The translations under genes and the position numbers were made by a program. 64,000 bases of DNA from Neospora caninum Liverpool. Taxonomy: Eukaryota; Apicomplexa; Conoidasida; Eucoccidiorida; Sarcocystidae. Positions 1 through 12,951 of the stretch are shown in pieces; the first letter of the stretch is position 1; every line of letters starts with the position of its first letter. The notes beneath the pieces were generated by a model that had not been told where the DNA came from, searched no databases, and saw nothing but the letters and a program-made list of their open reading frames with translations. The stretch lies in the NCBI RefSeq assembly GCF_000208865.1, contig NC_018392.1, positions 2,500,793-2,564,792 of the forward strand. The letters are read 5' to 3'.

Positions 1-3000
1 CAAAAGACCAAATCCAGGCGACAGAACAATCTACATCCAAAATGTGGAGAAAGTCAGGAGATGTCCTCGGTGCTCGAAAGCAAGGGGTAGACGTGGGATA
101 TTTGTTTTCCGGAGGACTGGAGGTGGCGGAACGTCGCCACAATGAAAACCGACTCCCCGGAGAGGGTGACGTCAATTTTAGTCCCCAATATCACTCCCTT
201 CCACTTCGTCAAAAGTTCGTTCTTCTAACAAGGCATAGCTGGCTCATAAATATTCATGTTCCCCGTATGCATATCGATTGTTTCCCGCCAAAGGAAATTC
301 GTTGACTTGGAAGCTTAATTCTAGCAAGACAAGGGACAACGGCACAGACACATTGACCACCGCATGTATGGCTAGCCTCGAAAAAGGGTTGCCAGCATTC
401 GACGCGCAAGGGGTTTTCAGGAAATTAAATGACGTTTTTCGGCGAGAGTGCAAAGACAACATGTTTTAAAGCCACTAGTTTGCAGAACCGTAGATCCTTT
501 CCTGCGTTACCGAACTTCGTAACGGTTGAAAGAAGCGCCATGACGGCGAACCCAGCTTGGCGTTATATGGCAGGTCACCAGTCGCTGATGGCGGCCCCTG
601 ACAAGTTCGGGGGTTCCCTGTTTACTGGTTCTTCGTTGGATTCCTCGTCAAATCCTCAAAAACGCTTGAGAAACATAATCGACATTCGGATCCAGCACGG
701 TCAGTCGCTGTGTTTTTCGTGCCGCTTTTTCGGCCACGCATCAGACACACGAGACACCCGGGCGACCGTTCGCCCCGCTCCTGAGAGGCTCACCACAAGG
801 GCCTTTCGTAGCAAAGAGGAAAGCCAGCAGTGGTGGATGCTTCGCTATTTCCGCGCTTCCAGAAAACGTGGAGAAAAGCAGATGTGAAGGTTTCACGTTT
901 GAGCGGGTTTTCCGTAGCGGTGCACTGCCAGCAATCACAGCCACATCCTGCCACTGCTACGCGTCTCGCCTCACACAACAGGGGGGTCGGACGGACAGCG
1001 CCTACGGAGGTCTTAAAGCCCCCTTTTGCTTGTTCCCACGCTCCCTCTTCTTTCCGCTTGTAAACGTGTACTGCAGGAAGATGGTCATGAGGGGCATAAC
1101 TATGCGTCCCGCGTTGCCTGATCCGTGAAAGGAACACAGATCATAGCTGGACGGCTCCGCAGACCAACTCGGCGTCTACGTGAACTTGTCAGAACTATAG
1201 TTTTGCCCAAATGGTGAGCTCTCTTTCTCTTAACGAAGCCTCTTTCTTTAAAAAAAACAGACTTTTTCGGCGGTGTGTGCTGCTGTTTCTTATGCAACAC
1301 GCTCCTCCTCAACGCTACAGTTACGGAGTCGTCGCAACGGTCGTCCCGATAGAACGCGTCTGCATACTACCTTTCACCGTCCCGCTGGGACACTCTGTCG
1401 CTACCTTAGCAGAAACAAATGTATGAAATTAGCAGTACCAGCCTGACTGTGGAGGTCAGCCACCAGTAAAGTGTTGGAGCCAATTTCAGCCGTCTGGCCA
1501 TGTAAAGCAGCTTCACCGTAACTTGTTCGTCTGGATGTGTGTAAACGAAACGCTGCACCCAAGCTCTCATCACTCATCTCAAGCATCTTTTCTGATCGGG
1601 AGAACAACAGCGAGGAACCACTTCCACCTTCGGTTCCGTAATAGAGGAATCGTTCTTCCCGAGAAAAAGCCCGCGGTGAGATTGCGTGCACATCGTTGCC
1701 GTGGGTTGGCTGCCGTCTGGGGAAACAACCGTCTCACTAGCCGTAATGTGTAGCGGCTGTCGGGGTCTGATGCTCATGAAAGCTCTGTTTTTGTGGATCT
1801 CACATCAAGATTGGGCGGCCGCACCCTACTGCAATTTTTCTGATGTGCGCGGCGATCACGGGTGTGTGGAGAGTGTCAGGGAGGGTTAAATCTGACTTAA
1901 AATATCTCACGACGAACTGCATAGCTGATCTCTGTGCAGATGCACGGTCATGCCATAGATGTTGGAGGCGCCAAATTCCGTGAGGAACGACTTCGAGCTC
2001 GAGCTGAGTTCAACGTACAAACATCGCGGCAAGGAATGGCTGAACCTTTTTGTGTGGCAGGTCGCGGCCTTGCCAATCGCAGTTGTGAAAGAGAACACGC
2101 GCAGGTAGGATGTGTGAAAGGCTGGTGAATTTGTGTTTCGGTTTTTGCGGATGTCAACTCGTGCGGTCCCTAGAGTGTTGGGGTAAGGTCTGGTAAATTC
2201 TCGCCCGTATAGGCAAAAGAGAGGATGCGTGCATCCGCCCTGCTGCGGTGGTAGACCGGGACACTTCGGGAGCGCTTCAAGGAATCTTCAAGTGAGAACA
2301 CGCTTTTTCCCTCTCGCATGACACGTCTCAAATGAAGCTCCCTATTGCTGCCTTCATAGCAGTCTACTCATAAACACCCTCCTGAGAGCTCGTCGTATCC
2401 AGGAACTGGGGCTCAAGAGAGCGGTAACACCTGATGGCTTTAAAGAAGACGCAGTGAGAAGGACAGCGTAGGCACTCACGAGGACAGGAGCCGCGTCGCA
2501 GGGACGAAAGAAATGCACTCTGATAGTAATGTATACGGTTTATCCAAGTCGAAAATCGTCTTCACACGAGAAACAGTAGCTTCACCCCTCAAGTGAGGCA
2601 CAAGGGCCCTTGACGAGGCCGAGAACCACCCCTCGTGCTCCTTCGCGCTCGTGTCTGCCTTTCCCGTTCCTTTTCTCTGTCTTGGATTGAGGGTGGAAGA
2701 ATCACTTCGCCTCCAGACATTGTCAACCCTTGCGTATGGGGGGGCGCAGTTCGTACCGACTCCAGTTATGAGATACAGACAACCAAGTTCTTTATGATTG
2801 CTGTACACCACCACCCCACAGACAACCAAGTTCTTTATGATTGCTGTACACTACTGGTTTAGATCTTGAATGTCTTTGTTTACCGGATCCAAGTTCTATT
2901 GTGTTAGCATGGTTTCGACCGAATGTCGTTCGACCACGACGACTCTGTCGTGCTGTGTTGGTGCAATTGAAGTCTCTCCTTCGCATGGCTGCTCACATCG

Positions 3001-4389
3001 GCACTTCCCTGCCTTCTTTCTATCGGATTCGCATTCGATAGAAGTCGATTCCTCGTTTCGAATATTTTCCTTGAGTGCATTCGGGAGTAGGCTGCTCCTT
3101 TGTCACATGCGTCGTGACCACGACTCGTTCTGCACACATCGGCAAGCAACAGCTCTAAAAAGCCCTCGATGTGTAGCAGGGCTTTTGAAGAAGCGATCGA
3201 GTACTGCTCGTTACGAGTCTCTGTGTCTTGTTAATTCAGAGTCTCGGGATTCTACACAGCCCTCAATAAGGTTTTACCGTCGAAGTTACCCGGTTTCACC
3301 CCCCGCGTCAGTTTTCGAACCGCTGCATGTGCCGCCGTCCGATTCAGGCCGAGTGTTCCTGCCGCTCTTTCCTCAATGCATGCGCCCACCCTCTCGCAAT
3401 CTTTCGCCGACGGCTGCGCCTGGGGGGAGTGTGTCGGGCAAGTGCGCTCTTTTCACGCTTTGCGATTTGACTGGACGGCAAAAATTTGCTTCTAGACACG
3501 TCTTCTTCTTCCCCCGCGGTGTCACTCGTCTCTTCGTAAGTGCCTGTGTTTTCGCGATTCGGTGGATACCCTCTCCTGTTCAAAGCCGTCTGGGGTTCCT
3601 GATTTCTTCTGCGCGACCCTCTCGAAACGCAGTCACGGGGTGTGTTTTTTGATGTGCGGCTGACAGTGCAGCAGTTCTGTTCCACAACGTGGATCTTTTC
3701 TGTGCCACGAAAGGATTTGCGCTGCTTGTTGGCAGAGGCAAGTTCCAGTCCCTTTCGTTGAAACTCCCTGTTCCCCCGCGTCTCCCCGGTGTCTTCTTGT
3801 GCATGTGTGCCGTATCCACTACAAGGAGTCCCCTGTCTGGTCTGTATTCCGAAATATAATACATGCACACTTGGGTATTTCTGTGTATTCTCTATCCACG
3901 TGTTCATTTTGTCTGTATTCTACACACAGGCAAAAACAGTACTTTTTTGCCGTCGAATCTCCGATCTGTTCACGATTTGAATCGCGCGGCCGATTTCTTC
4001 CCGAGACACGCCTGTGTGCTCCTAGATCTGTCTTCCGTGGGGTGTCACCCAATTTTCGCCTCTTCGTCCATTTCAGAGTTCTGTCAACTTGCGTGGTCCC
4101 CTTTTACCGCGGGAACCTCTGGACTCTCCCCACGTTTTTCCGCGACCGAGCTCGAGGCGCGCACTTCCGCCGTCACTCAAAACATTTGTGGTGTCTTTCC
4201 CTTGCACACGCTCTGCCGGCGCTGTTCCTGTGCTTCCGTCTCGATTCCAAGAGAGCTCTGTTCTCGTCTTCACCGCAGGAAGGCCACGCAACTACATCCG
4301 CAGACTCCCCTTTCGGACGCGAGCCTAAGAGAGAAAGAGTCGGTGCCGCGCCTCGTCTTTCACTTCCTCTTCAAATTCCGGTTTCCACG
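1..4389. other. Upstream region of CCT2, no gene recognised
   Basis: No open frame here carries a recognisable domain or a convincing exon chain. The part after about 3040 is pyrimidine-rich and T-rich, which fits a promoter and 5' leader for the CCT2 start at 4390. A 34-bp direct repeat lies at 2775-2851. A short frame at 429-887 and a 260-codon frame at 2870-3652 show no family resemblance, so I do not call them genes. The end of an upstream gene could still be hidden in the first 2 kb as unrecognised short exons. Confidence 0.5.
2775..2851. repeat. 34-bp direct repeat, two copies
   Basis: The same 34 bases, beginning ACAGACAACCAAG and ending GCTGTACAC, occur at 2775-2808 and again at 2818-2851. 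A 9-bp C/A-rich spacer separates them. The copies are identical as read. They lie about 1.5 kb upstream of the CCT2 start codon. Confidence 0.9.
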
Positions 4390-7300
4390 ATGGTGGGTCT
4401 CGACCAGAGTTCACTTCTGAGCGCCGCTTCCCTCGCTGCGCCCCATTCGAACTCAAAAGGCGGGGTAGATGTGCAAACGGAATCTCAGGGCGAAAAGAGG
4501 GGCGAACCAGAAGCGGCCACGAGCGAAAGACGTGTGCACCCGAGACAAAACGAGATAAACTTGGCAGCGCAAATCTCCCAAGAAAGAAAAACAAAAGGAA
4601 AGAAGACTCGAGCGGTCTGTCTCGTGTGAGTCAGCGTGTATTGACACTCGAAACATAGAGCCAGAAGGGCGACGAAGAGTGCGTTCCTGAGACGCCACCA
4701 CCCGTACAACGCGACGTTGTCTCCTTCCAAAAAGAACCGTAGAGGTGGTGCATCGCAAACATATTGGAGAATGTCGCGTGTCGGCGTGGGAACGCGTTGT
4801 CAGCCTTCGTCGAGAACATCCGGGAACGGGGGTAGCTGTCGAGAGACACAACAGTTGCGTGGTTTTCGTGAGGTCGTCCCGCGTATGCATTAAAGAAGGA
4901 AAAGGAGCCCACGGAGGAAAGAGAGAAGAGCACGCAGGCCTTGATTCGCGGGCCGAGGAAGCAAATGGGCTGTTCATGGCGCGCAGTGAGCGTCAGCGCT
5001 ACCTCTGCACCACCCTACAAGACACGCGTTTCTCTGGGGCGTCAGAGAGACCCGAGAACCGATGTGTAGCCTGTGCTTTTCGGTTTGTCTCCGCAGAAGG
5101 TCGCAGAAGGCGGCGTTCCCGAAGTCCTTCAGAGAGGCGCCCAGCAGGACAAGGGCGAGACTGCGCGACTGGTACGTTTTTTACCGTTGTTTCGAGAGGC
5201 AACCCGTTCGCATGCAGCGGGACTCTTTCTTCCAGTGGTTTCCGATCTCTCGCGTATTCTCGCCTTGTACACGTGCTGTCTAGGATCCAGCGCTTCTGCT
5301 TCTCTCGTCCTTCACTCGTTCCTCTCTCGCCTCCGAATCCGCGCTCGGGCCCCCGCTGTACCGGACAGAGATGTGTTCTCAGGGGGGAGGGAGAACGTTC
5401 AGCGATCGTTGGACTCCCGTTTGAAAAAAGGGCCGTTCTTCGCGGGTCCAGAGCACGGCTCCACCTGCCCCTCCGTGTGTCTTTTAAAAGCACTTCCCGT
5501 CTCTTTCACGCGTTTCGTCAGCAATATTTCGTCGGCGCAATCGCCGTTGGGGAGCTCGTGAAGTCGACGCTCGGCCCCAAGGGCCTGGACAAGATTCTCA
5601 CTCCCATGCAAGCTGTGGACGGCAGCCGCAACGGCAAGACGATCATCACAAACGACGGCGCGACGATCTTGAAGAGCGTGTGGCTAGACAACCCTGCGGC
5701 GAAAATCCTCGCAGGTGAGAGTTTCCCGAAACCTTAGAACGCCTGTCGTCTCCGTCCCCCGTCGTTCGAGATCAGAAAGGCCCGTGAGAAGCGGTGTTTA
5801 GACGCCTGTTTTGTCGGAGGAAAACTGACCGCCACTCCAGTCGCGTGTTCGATCGGGCAGATACGAAAGAAAGCGACGCTGGTGCGTGATGTTGCGCGAA
5901 CAAATGCCTTCTCTCTTCCGCAGTCTTCCGATTCTTCGGTTCTGCTGTTGCGCAAAAGAATGGTTTTTCATGGCTGTATGGATTCGCAAAAGAACGCGTG
6001 TGTATGTGCGTCGGCGCGTTTACAGTCGGTGTATGTGTCTGGCCAAATCTACGTGGAGTCGTGTACTTCGGTGTGTCTCTTCACGTGAGAAGGGTGGCCG
6101 AACTGGTGTGGCGTGTGAGTTGACGTTGTCGACGCAGAGAGACCATTTCCGTGGCTGCTGGCTCCATTTTCGTTTCTGATCGAGTGCTCGTGCATGCGTT
6201 TGTGGGCGGTCCGTATCGCAGATGTCGCGCTGCAGCAAGACGCCGTGTGTGGAGACGGCACGACTGGCGTCGTCGTTCTGGCGTCGGAGCTGTTGAAGCA
6301 AGCAGAGGAACTCGTGAACCAAAACATTCATCCACAGGTGCGAGGGAAAGGGAAGAGAGGAAGTCAAGAACTAAGCGAGGGGAACGGAGCGAGACAGCTT
6401 CTGTAGAGCAGAGATGAGAGGTGGGAAACGTCGAACGGCGTGCGTTTTTTTTGTCGACCAGAAGAAACTCTCTCTCGAACCCCACCTCCGGTGGGTGTGG
6501 AGGTTCACCGCTGCTGTGTCCCCAGTTCTCAAATGCCCTCTTTTGCAAGTTTTTTCTGCAGAGACATCTCTTCTGTCGTTACTCCTGCTTTCCAGTTTCC
6601 CGCTAGCTTATGTCGCATGTGTCTCTTCTTGGCTCTCGGCGTTGTTCAGATCATCACAACTGGCTATCGCAAGGCCCTCTCTGTCGCGCGCCAGCGGCTC
6701 CAGCAGATTTCCTTCGGCTGCGAAGAGGATCGGCTCAGGGACTACCTGATGAACGTCGCCCGCACAACTCTTTCGTCCAAGCTTCTCACGCACGAAAAGG
6801 TTGGTTTCTTCGCATCAGAGGCCACACACTTCACATCTGAGGAGAGAGACAAGCAGGGAGACGTCGGTGCCTCGGAGGGGTGGACCTTTAGCCTGCACCA
6901 GTTTGAGGGTTTGCTGGCGGAGCGACGTCCCAGGAAGTTGGTCTTTGGCCCTCGTGCGTGGTGTGGCGTCAGGAGCACTTTGCCAAAATTGCAGTCGACG
7001 CAATTCTGCGACTGAAGGAGCATGCATCGTCTCTGGAGCTGGTGCACATCATCAAGAAGCCGGGAGGATGCCTCCGAGACTCCTTCCTCGACGAAGGTTT
7101 CATTCTCGAAAAGCGCATCGGTGAGCAAAGACTCTCGAGGTGAAGAAGGCAGCCGGCGGCATAGAGACACACAAGAACTGGCGACAGGAAAGAGATGTAG
7201 AGAGATCGAGCGATTCCTAGGCCAAGCAGAGCCTTGGACAGAGATGTGTGTGGTTTGCATGGCGAACCTCAACGCATAGGCTTTCAGCTAAGACGATTAA

Positions 7301-10300
7301 AAGTGCTAGTTTTCTTTTGACGGGTACTAAGATCGTTAGTTGGATAGGAACCTTCGGAGGGTTAGGAATACAACTCCACGAACAGATCTATGGGTTACCG
7401 GTGGATTTATTCCGTTTCCTTCCAGCGAAGACTCTGAAAGATTCAATGGTGACCACTGGCTGCACATCGATGCATGCAAAGTGAAGATATATATATATAT
7501 ATATATATATGCAGTTAGGTGGATGAGTAGGGTTTTTTGTCTATCACATTTTTTTGCAGGAACTTACCATCCCAAAGTCCAGGAAGATTGCAGAGTGATG
7601 GTCGCCAACACACCGATGGACACGGACAAAATCAAGATCTACGGCGCGCGTGTCTCGGTCGATTCCTTCGAAGCCGTTCAGGCACTCGAACTCGCTGAAA
7701 AGGAGAAAATGAAACAGAAGGTATTTCTGTCCTTATCTTCTTTCCCCGTGTTGCGCGCGTTCCGCGTTTTGCTTCCCGCTGTGCAGGAAAAAGGGGGCGT
7801 GTATATAGACGTCCTTTCTTAGATTCCGTGTGACTGAAACAAGTAACTGTGTATGCTCACCTTCGGATGTGTCTACGCCTTGGTGTGCGTATATATATAT
7901 ATATATATATACATATGAATTCATGCATATACACAGATGTGTTTGGAACGTAACTCTTCTTTTTCTGGCTGGTCACGTGCATGTCTCAGCACCTCGCCTC
8001 TTTTTGAGGAGACGTATGCGTTGCGAGTCTGATGGAATGTGCGCTTAGGTGGACAAGATCGCTGCCTACGGCTGCAATGTCTTCATCAACCGTCAACTGA
8101 TTTACAACTACCCAGAGCAAATTTTCCAGGACCACAAGGTCATCGCAATCGAGCATGCAGATTTCGACGGCATGGAGCGTCTCGCTGCAGCTCTCGGCGC
8201 CGAGATCATCTCCACTTTCGATGCTCCCGACCCCGTAAGGAAGCACTCTGCATGCGGGCGTGCTGCCACTCAAAAGCGAAGGGAAAGCGCGCGCTTCAAG
8301 CACGTCTCATAACGCGAGACAGAGGCCAGCCGGCGTGTGTGGAGAACCGCATCGTTCCATGGGACAGGCACGGTGGAGAGCTCGAATCGAAAGGAGGGCG
8401 GTCCACACTCCGCATTCCCGGCCAAGTGTGCGCGTGCAGGTGTCTGCCCGTTCAAGAGCGAGACATGCATGCCCATTGCGGGGCTGACGCAGATTGGCGG
8501 AAGCTATCCCACTCTAGCAGTGCGCCGTTTAACCGCGATTTCGACAAAATACTCCTGCATGCATATATATATATATATATATGTATTTCCTTGTATAGAT
8601 ATTTATTTATGTACATACGTTTGTATGTATTTGTGTATGTATGCGTAGTACTGCGTGTTTTTTCTGAACGGGTGTCAGCAGAGCACGTTTTGGGGGGGGG
8701 GGGGGGTTTGAGTATCCTTGTAGCGATTCACAGAAGCGTGTGTCTTTCCTCATATCGTTACGCGTTTGCATACACTCCGGCGTTTTCTTATTTCCTCTGA
8801 AATGACGCAGAGCAAGCTGGGATACTGCAAGAAATTGGAGGAGATCATGATCGGAGAAGATAAAGTGATCCGCTTCTCTGGCTGCAAGAGAGGTAAGGGC
8901 AGGTCGGAGTTCAGAGTCGTTTCTGAGAGCAAATCATCTCTCCACGTCATCAACACAAACTTTCTTTGAAGAAACACAGTGTCACTCGTCTCTCTGGCCC
9001 GACTCCTTTCTCTCGCTTCTTGCCTGTCTCTTTTTTCTTGTCTTTCGCTCTTCGGCGTCTCCTCCCGCGAAATCCTGTTTCCACAGGTGTCGCCTTCCCC
9101 TCTCTCTCTTCCGGGGCCTCTGTGTGTCTCGTGCGCTGTCGCATGCCGGGTCGTCGGGAGGAGTGTTCGCCAGGTGCGCCGCTCGCGCCCCGTTGGCTTT
9201 CTGTGCATCGGGAGGCAGGGGGGGGGGCTGGCGTTTCCGTGCAGTTCGTCGCACCTCAGCACTTCCAAGCGTTTCTTTCGTGGTTTCTCGTTGATTCTCA
9301 GGCGAAGCGTGCACCATTGTCTTGCGGGGCGGCAGCGAGCACGGTCTCGAAGAAGCTGAGCGCTCTCTCCACGACGCCCTTGCCATCTTGTCGCAGTTGG
9401 TGCTCGAGCAGAAGGGAGAGAAACAAAGCGGCCTCGACACTTCGGCCTTCCTCAAGGTCGACGGCAAAACAGGAAGTGCGGCTCCATTCCCAGACCCCAC
9501 AGGCGCACAGCCGCTCGTTGTCTGTGGAGGCGGCGCCGCCGAACTTGCCATGGCTTCTGCTGTCGAGGAGCTGGCTCGGACAGAGGAAGGCAAAGTTGTA
9601 AGACAAAAGTATCCCGTTTGTCCACAGTCGATACACCAACTCTCTCCAGCGGACATCGTCAACATGCCCTGTATATATCTTTATATATGTATATATATAT
9701 ATATATATATAAATTTATATACGTATCGAAAGATGTACGCATGTGGGTATTATGTGTGGCAACGTGTAGAGATACAGATATATATCTGTATATAGGGTGT
9801 GAAGAAACCTGTGTGGCTATCGGTGGATATTGCGGCGCCGGAGCATGCCTGCACATGTCGATGTGCGTGCACCTGCACGCAGGGGCATCTCTCCGCAGAT
9901 CTTTCTTGTGTCTCCACATCCGTGGTCTCTGTTTCGGTGTTTGGACAGAGTCTCGCAATCGAAGCGTTCGCCAAGGCTCTCAGACAAATCCCGACGATCA
10001 TTCTGGAAAACGGAGGTAGGCTGTGTCTCCCCCACCCGCGAGGAATTCGTACGGGCTGACCCCCGTTTTCTGCGGCGACTGTTCAGCGAAAGGCAAAACG
10101 TGGGAAGGCAGTGAAGAGTCGAAAGTTGTGTGCAACGCAAGGCGGAGAAGCGGGACATTCGGTCTTCCCACGTGCGTGTTTCGGCCTTCAAGATTGGCGT
10201 TGCAAGTCTCAGGAAAAGGTGTAGAAATGCTTGTTTTCAGCGTTCTTCCAGAGGTGAAGAACGCGTTTTTTCCCGCTAAACTTGTCCTCGTGTCGGCACT

Positions 10301-10875
10301 GGGTATCACCTAGTTTTCGGTGACTGTCTCTGTGTCGCTTCCTCAGGTCTCGATAGCGCAGATATCGTCTCCCGTCTACGCGTCGCCCATTTGCGTGGCG
10401 AGCACACGATGGGTGTAGACATGGACACCGGGAGCGTCGCCGATATGAAGACAAAGGGAGTCCTCGAAGCCTACAAGAGCAAACTCAGTCAAATCTGCTT
10501 CGCCGCTGAGGCTGCAGAGATGGTATGAAAAATGATGGGAACGAATATCTCGGGGATAGTCATTCGTCATATGCGCACCAACAGGGATACACGCCTTTGT
10601 GCACATATAGATATATGCATATATGTGTGGTCTCTTAGGCAAATATGTGGGAGCAAACCAAGCGAATGGGGGCTATGCGAATGTGTCTGTTAAGCTTTGA
10701 ACCCAAGGAGCACGGAACCCCTGTGTTAATGGCTTCCACATGCTGTTCACATTATTCGCAGATACATGGACAACTACGCATTCATCTAATTAATTTTTTC
10801 TGTCTGTGTGGTCTGCAGATTGTGAGAGTCGACGACATTATTCGCTGCGCTCCTCGTGAGCGATCAGGAATGTAG
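4390..10875 (+). CDS. CCT2: T-complex protein 1 subunit beta (CCT2 chaperonin)
   Basis: Subunit of the cytosolic group II chaperonin TRiC/CCT, which folds tubulin, actin and other proteins using ATP. I read 13 exons: 4390-4464, 5097-5171, 5522-5714, 6222-6337, 6650-6799, 6973-7120, 7560-7720, 8049-8234, 8811-8892, 9302-9597, 9949-10015, 10347-10522 and 10819-10875. All introns are GT-AG and all phases agree, giving about 593 aa. Family signatures run end to end: GETARL then [25 protein letters not shown], the ATPase motif GDGTT near residue 125, [61 protein letters not shown] and [11 protein letters not shown]. The family is usually about 535 aa. The excess is a longer N-terminus and a roughly 34-residue Gly/Pro/Ser-rich insert near residues 433-466, before CGGG. 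The first exon ([10 protein letters not shown]) is inferred from phase and position and is the least certain part. Confidence 0.96.
7284..7400 (+). pseudogene. Candidate nuclear copy of mitochondrial cox1 (NUMT) in CCT2 intron 6
   Basis: The intron between CCT2 exons 6 and 7 holds a stretch whose core (7296-7361) reads [18 protein letters not shown]. This resembles the conserved cytochrome oxidase I segment around (P)TGxKxFSWLxTxxGG. The surrounding intron shows no reason to be coding. Downstream sequence does not continue the normal cox1 order, which fits the short, shuffled mitochondrial fragments known in Toxoplasma-type nuclear genomes. The ends are approximate. Confidence 0.42.
8692..8706. 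repeat. G15 homopolymer
   Basis: Fifteen consecutive G residues lie in the intron between CCT2 exons 8 and 9. This is a likely length-variable site and a likely sequencing-error site. Confidence 0.9.
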
Positions 10876-11022
10876 AAACAGACAGCTCGGCGGAGAAGCC
10901 CCAACGAAGAAAGAGCAAGATAGAGCCCTACCCCGATTGGGGAGAAGCTCTCATAAAATCACTCTTGCGATTCCTGCTGCCGAGTGGAGCGACTCCAGTT
11001 TCAGTCGTACAGACGCACGTGG

Positions 11023-11064
<42 letters not shown>

Positions 11065-12951
11065 CGCATAGGTGGTTCCGCGGTAGGAGGCTCACCAAGC
11101 CGAGACAGCCCGCGCATGCGGCCAATAAATGCGTATGCACGTACAACTATGCATGCGTATTTTCTATTTATATATAATAGGTAATATGCATGGCTCTTCC
11201 GTATCGGGGATCGTGTTGATAATTCGTGTTTTCGGTGGTTGGCGAGATAAGCTTTGGTAAACGTTTTATTCTCTTGACTCTGTGTACTGCACCTTTAGTG
11301 CCAACTGAGAGACGTTTATCTTTTTTCGTCGCCCTCAAAAGTGGCAGAACGGGTGCGTGCATGCACTCGAAACTCCCGTTTCTCTTCTTTTTTTTTGACT
11401 TCCTCATGTTCTTGCTCATGCGGGCATCTCTACAGACACATAGACGCATGCGTGCATATACACTTGAACTTAACCTGTGTCAACAGAGGCGACCACCGGA
11501 AGCCTGACAATGCTTATCGGGTTCTTTGCCTTGTTTCTTTTCTGCGATCCACGAAGAGTTAGACGAAGGTATAACGCTGCGTCCCTTAACCTAGCGCTCC
11601 ATTTTTGAAGCAAAGCTTTCTTCAGTGACGCCGCCCCGTTTTTCACCGGCGTGCCGCAAACACTTGCTGCTTCAGCTAACAAAGAACTGTCGGCTGCGCA
11701 TGCTGTTCTCAGTCAAGAGTGCACTGGGTCGGTTTTAGTGTTAGCGCATCTACAGAAGCAAAGAGAGACTGCTCTCTGGGCCATTACAACGTTCGGCGCC
11801 GGAGCCAAATATAAGTTGTATATCTTTATATCGCGGGATATGTGCGGTTGTCGTGAGCCGGAAGGGGCGACTAGTCGAAGAGTCAGAAACCTGATCTACT
11901 TGAAGTCTTTTTTGGCCAATCCAGTGTATGAGCTCCCAAGAGAAGAAGCGGGAGACGTTTCGTGAAAGGAGTGGCACGGATATGTATCGGTAGACGGTGC
12001 TGAGATAGAAGGCGGCTGTCATCAACACTTCTCCGCCCTCATGAAACACATGCGCTCCAGTTCAACAATGAACAAACACATCCACGTTTTAGCATGGCTA
12101 CATATATTTATGTGGGCGTTAATATGTATACTCACGATCAGCCCCGGACGGCGTCCCCTGGATTTGTATATAATACATATATACAGAAAAAGAGAGGCAC
12201 ACATGTGCCCTACAGCACCACAGATACATATAGGTAGAGGGCGATAATGAAAAGGCGCGAGACATATATATATATATATATACATGTATATACTTACCTA
12301 TTCCCGATGACCTCGTAAGGCGACATGAGCTCCGCAACGAAAACGTCCGTTGCGGTTTTTGTCAGCGCACCGCCGACGTCGAGAGGCGTGTGAGAACCAG
12401 TTCTTCGTTGGCATCATCTGAGGCGCTTGCAATGACAGGCAGGCTTCTCCTGCGAGTGCGAGCATCAGGGCCGTGCCAGAATCGACAGTGTAAGTCGCTG
12501 TTCTCTAATTGGGTGCTTAAACTCGACGCCGCACAGCCTATACGCGGGGGCGAAGCTGAGCCTCACTCTCCCTGTTCTTTCGCCGTCCTCTGCTCTTGAA
12601 GAATTCCTCGACAGAAAGGCTGCGGCTCCGCATTCGTGCCCCTCTCATCTTCTCCGCGGTTCTTCCTGCTGAACATCTCTTGTTTAGATCTAGATTTTAA
12701 GAAACATTTGCACGACTCCACTTCCCTCTATACTTATACATATAAGTGTACATACACTCGTACCTACACAGTAGTACATGGCCATACATGCATGCATTTA
12801 CAGAAAAGTAGATCTCCGTACTTAGTCGCCTCTGTCTTATATATACATATAAACATGGATGTGAATAAAAACGTGAGCGGCATGGGTAGCCCGGCACTCC
12901 GTGTTCTGCAGGTTGAGGAGAGTTCAGTTCCCGGATTGGTGGTTTCGGTTC
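10876..12951. other. Convergent intergenic region between CCT2 and PEX11
   Basis: This stretch holds the 3' ends of both genes. It contains (TA)n tracts at about 11026-11062 and 12264-12282. I see no exon chain or family motif in it. Confidence 0.6.
11026..11062. repeat. (TA)n microsatellite
   Basis: About 18 uninterrupted TA units lie just downstream of the CCT2 stop codon. Similar shorter (TA)n runs occur at about 7487-7510, 7891-7910, 8562-8582, 9690-9710, 13833-13855, 37593-37613 and 46863-46885. Confidence 0.9.

Noticed and set aside
2870..3652. A 260-codon + strand frame upstream of CCT2
   Set aside because: The Ser/Arg/Phe-rich text fits pyrimidine-rich leader DNA, with no family motif or splice context.
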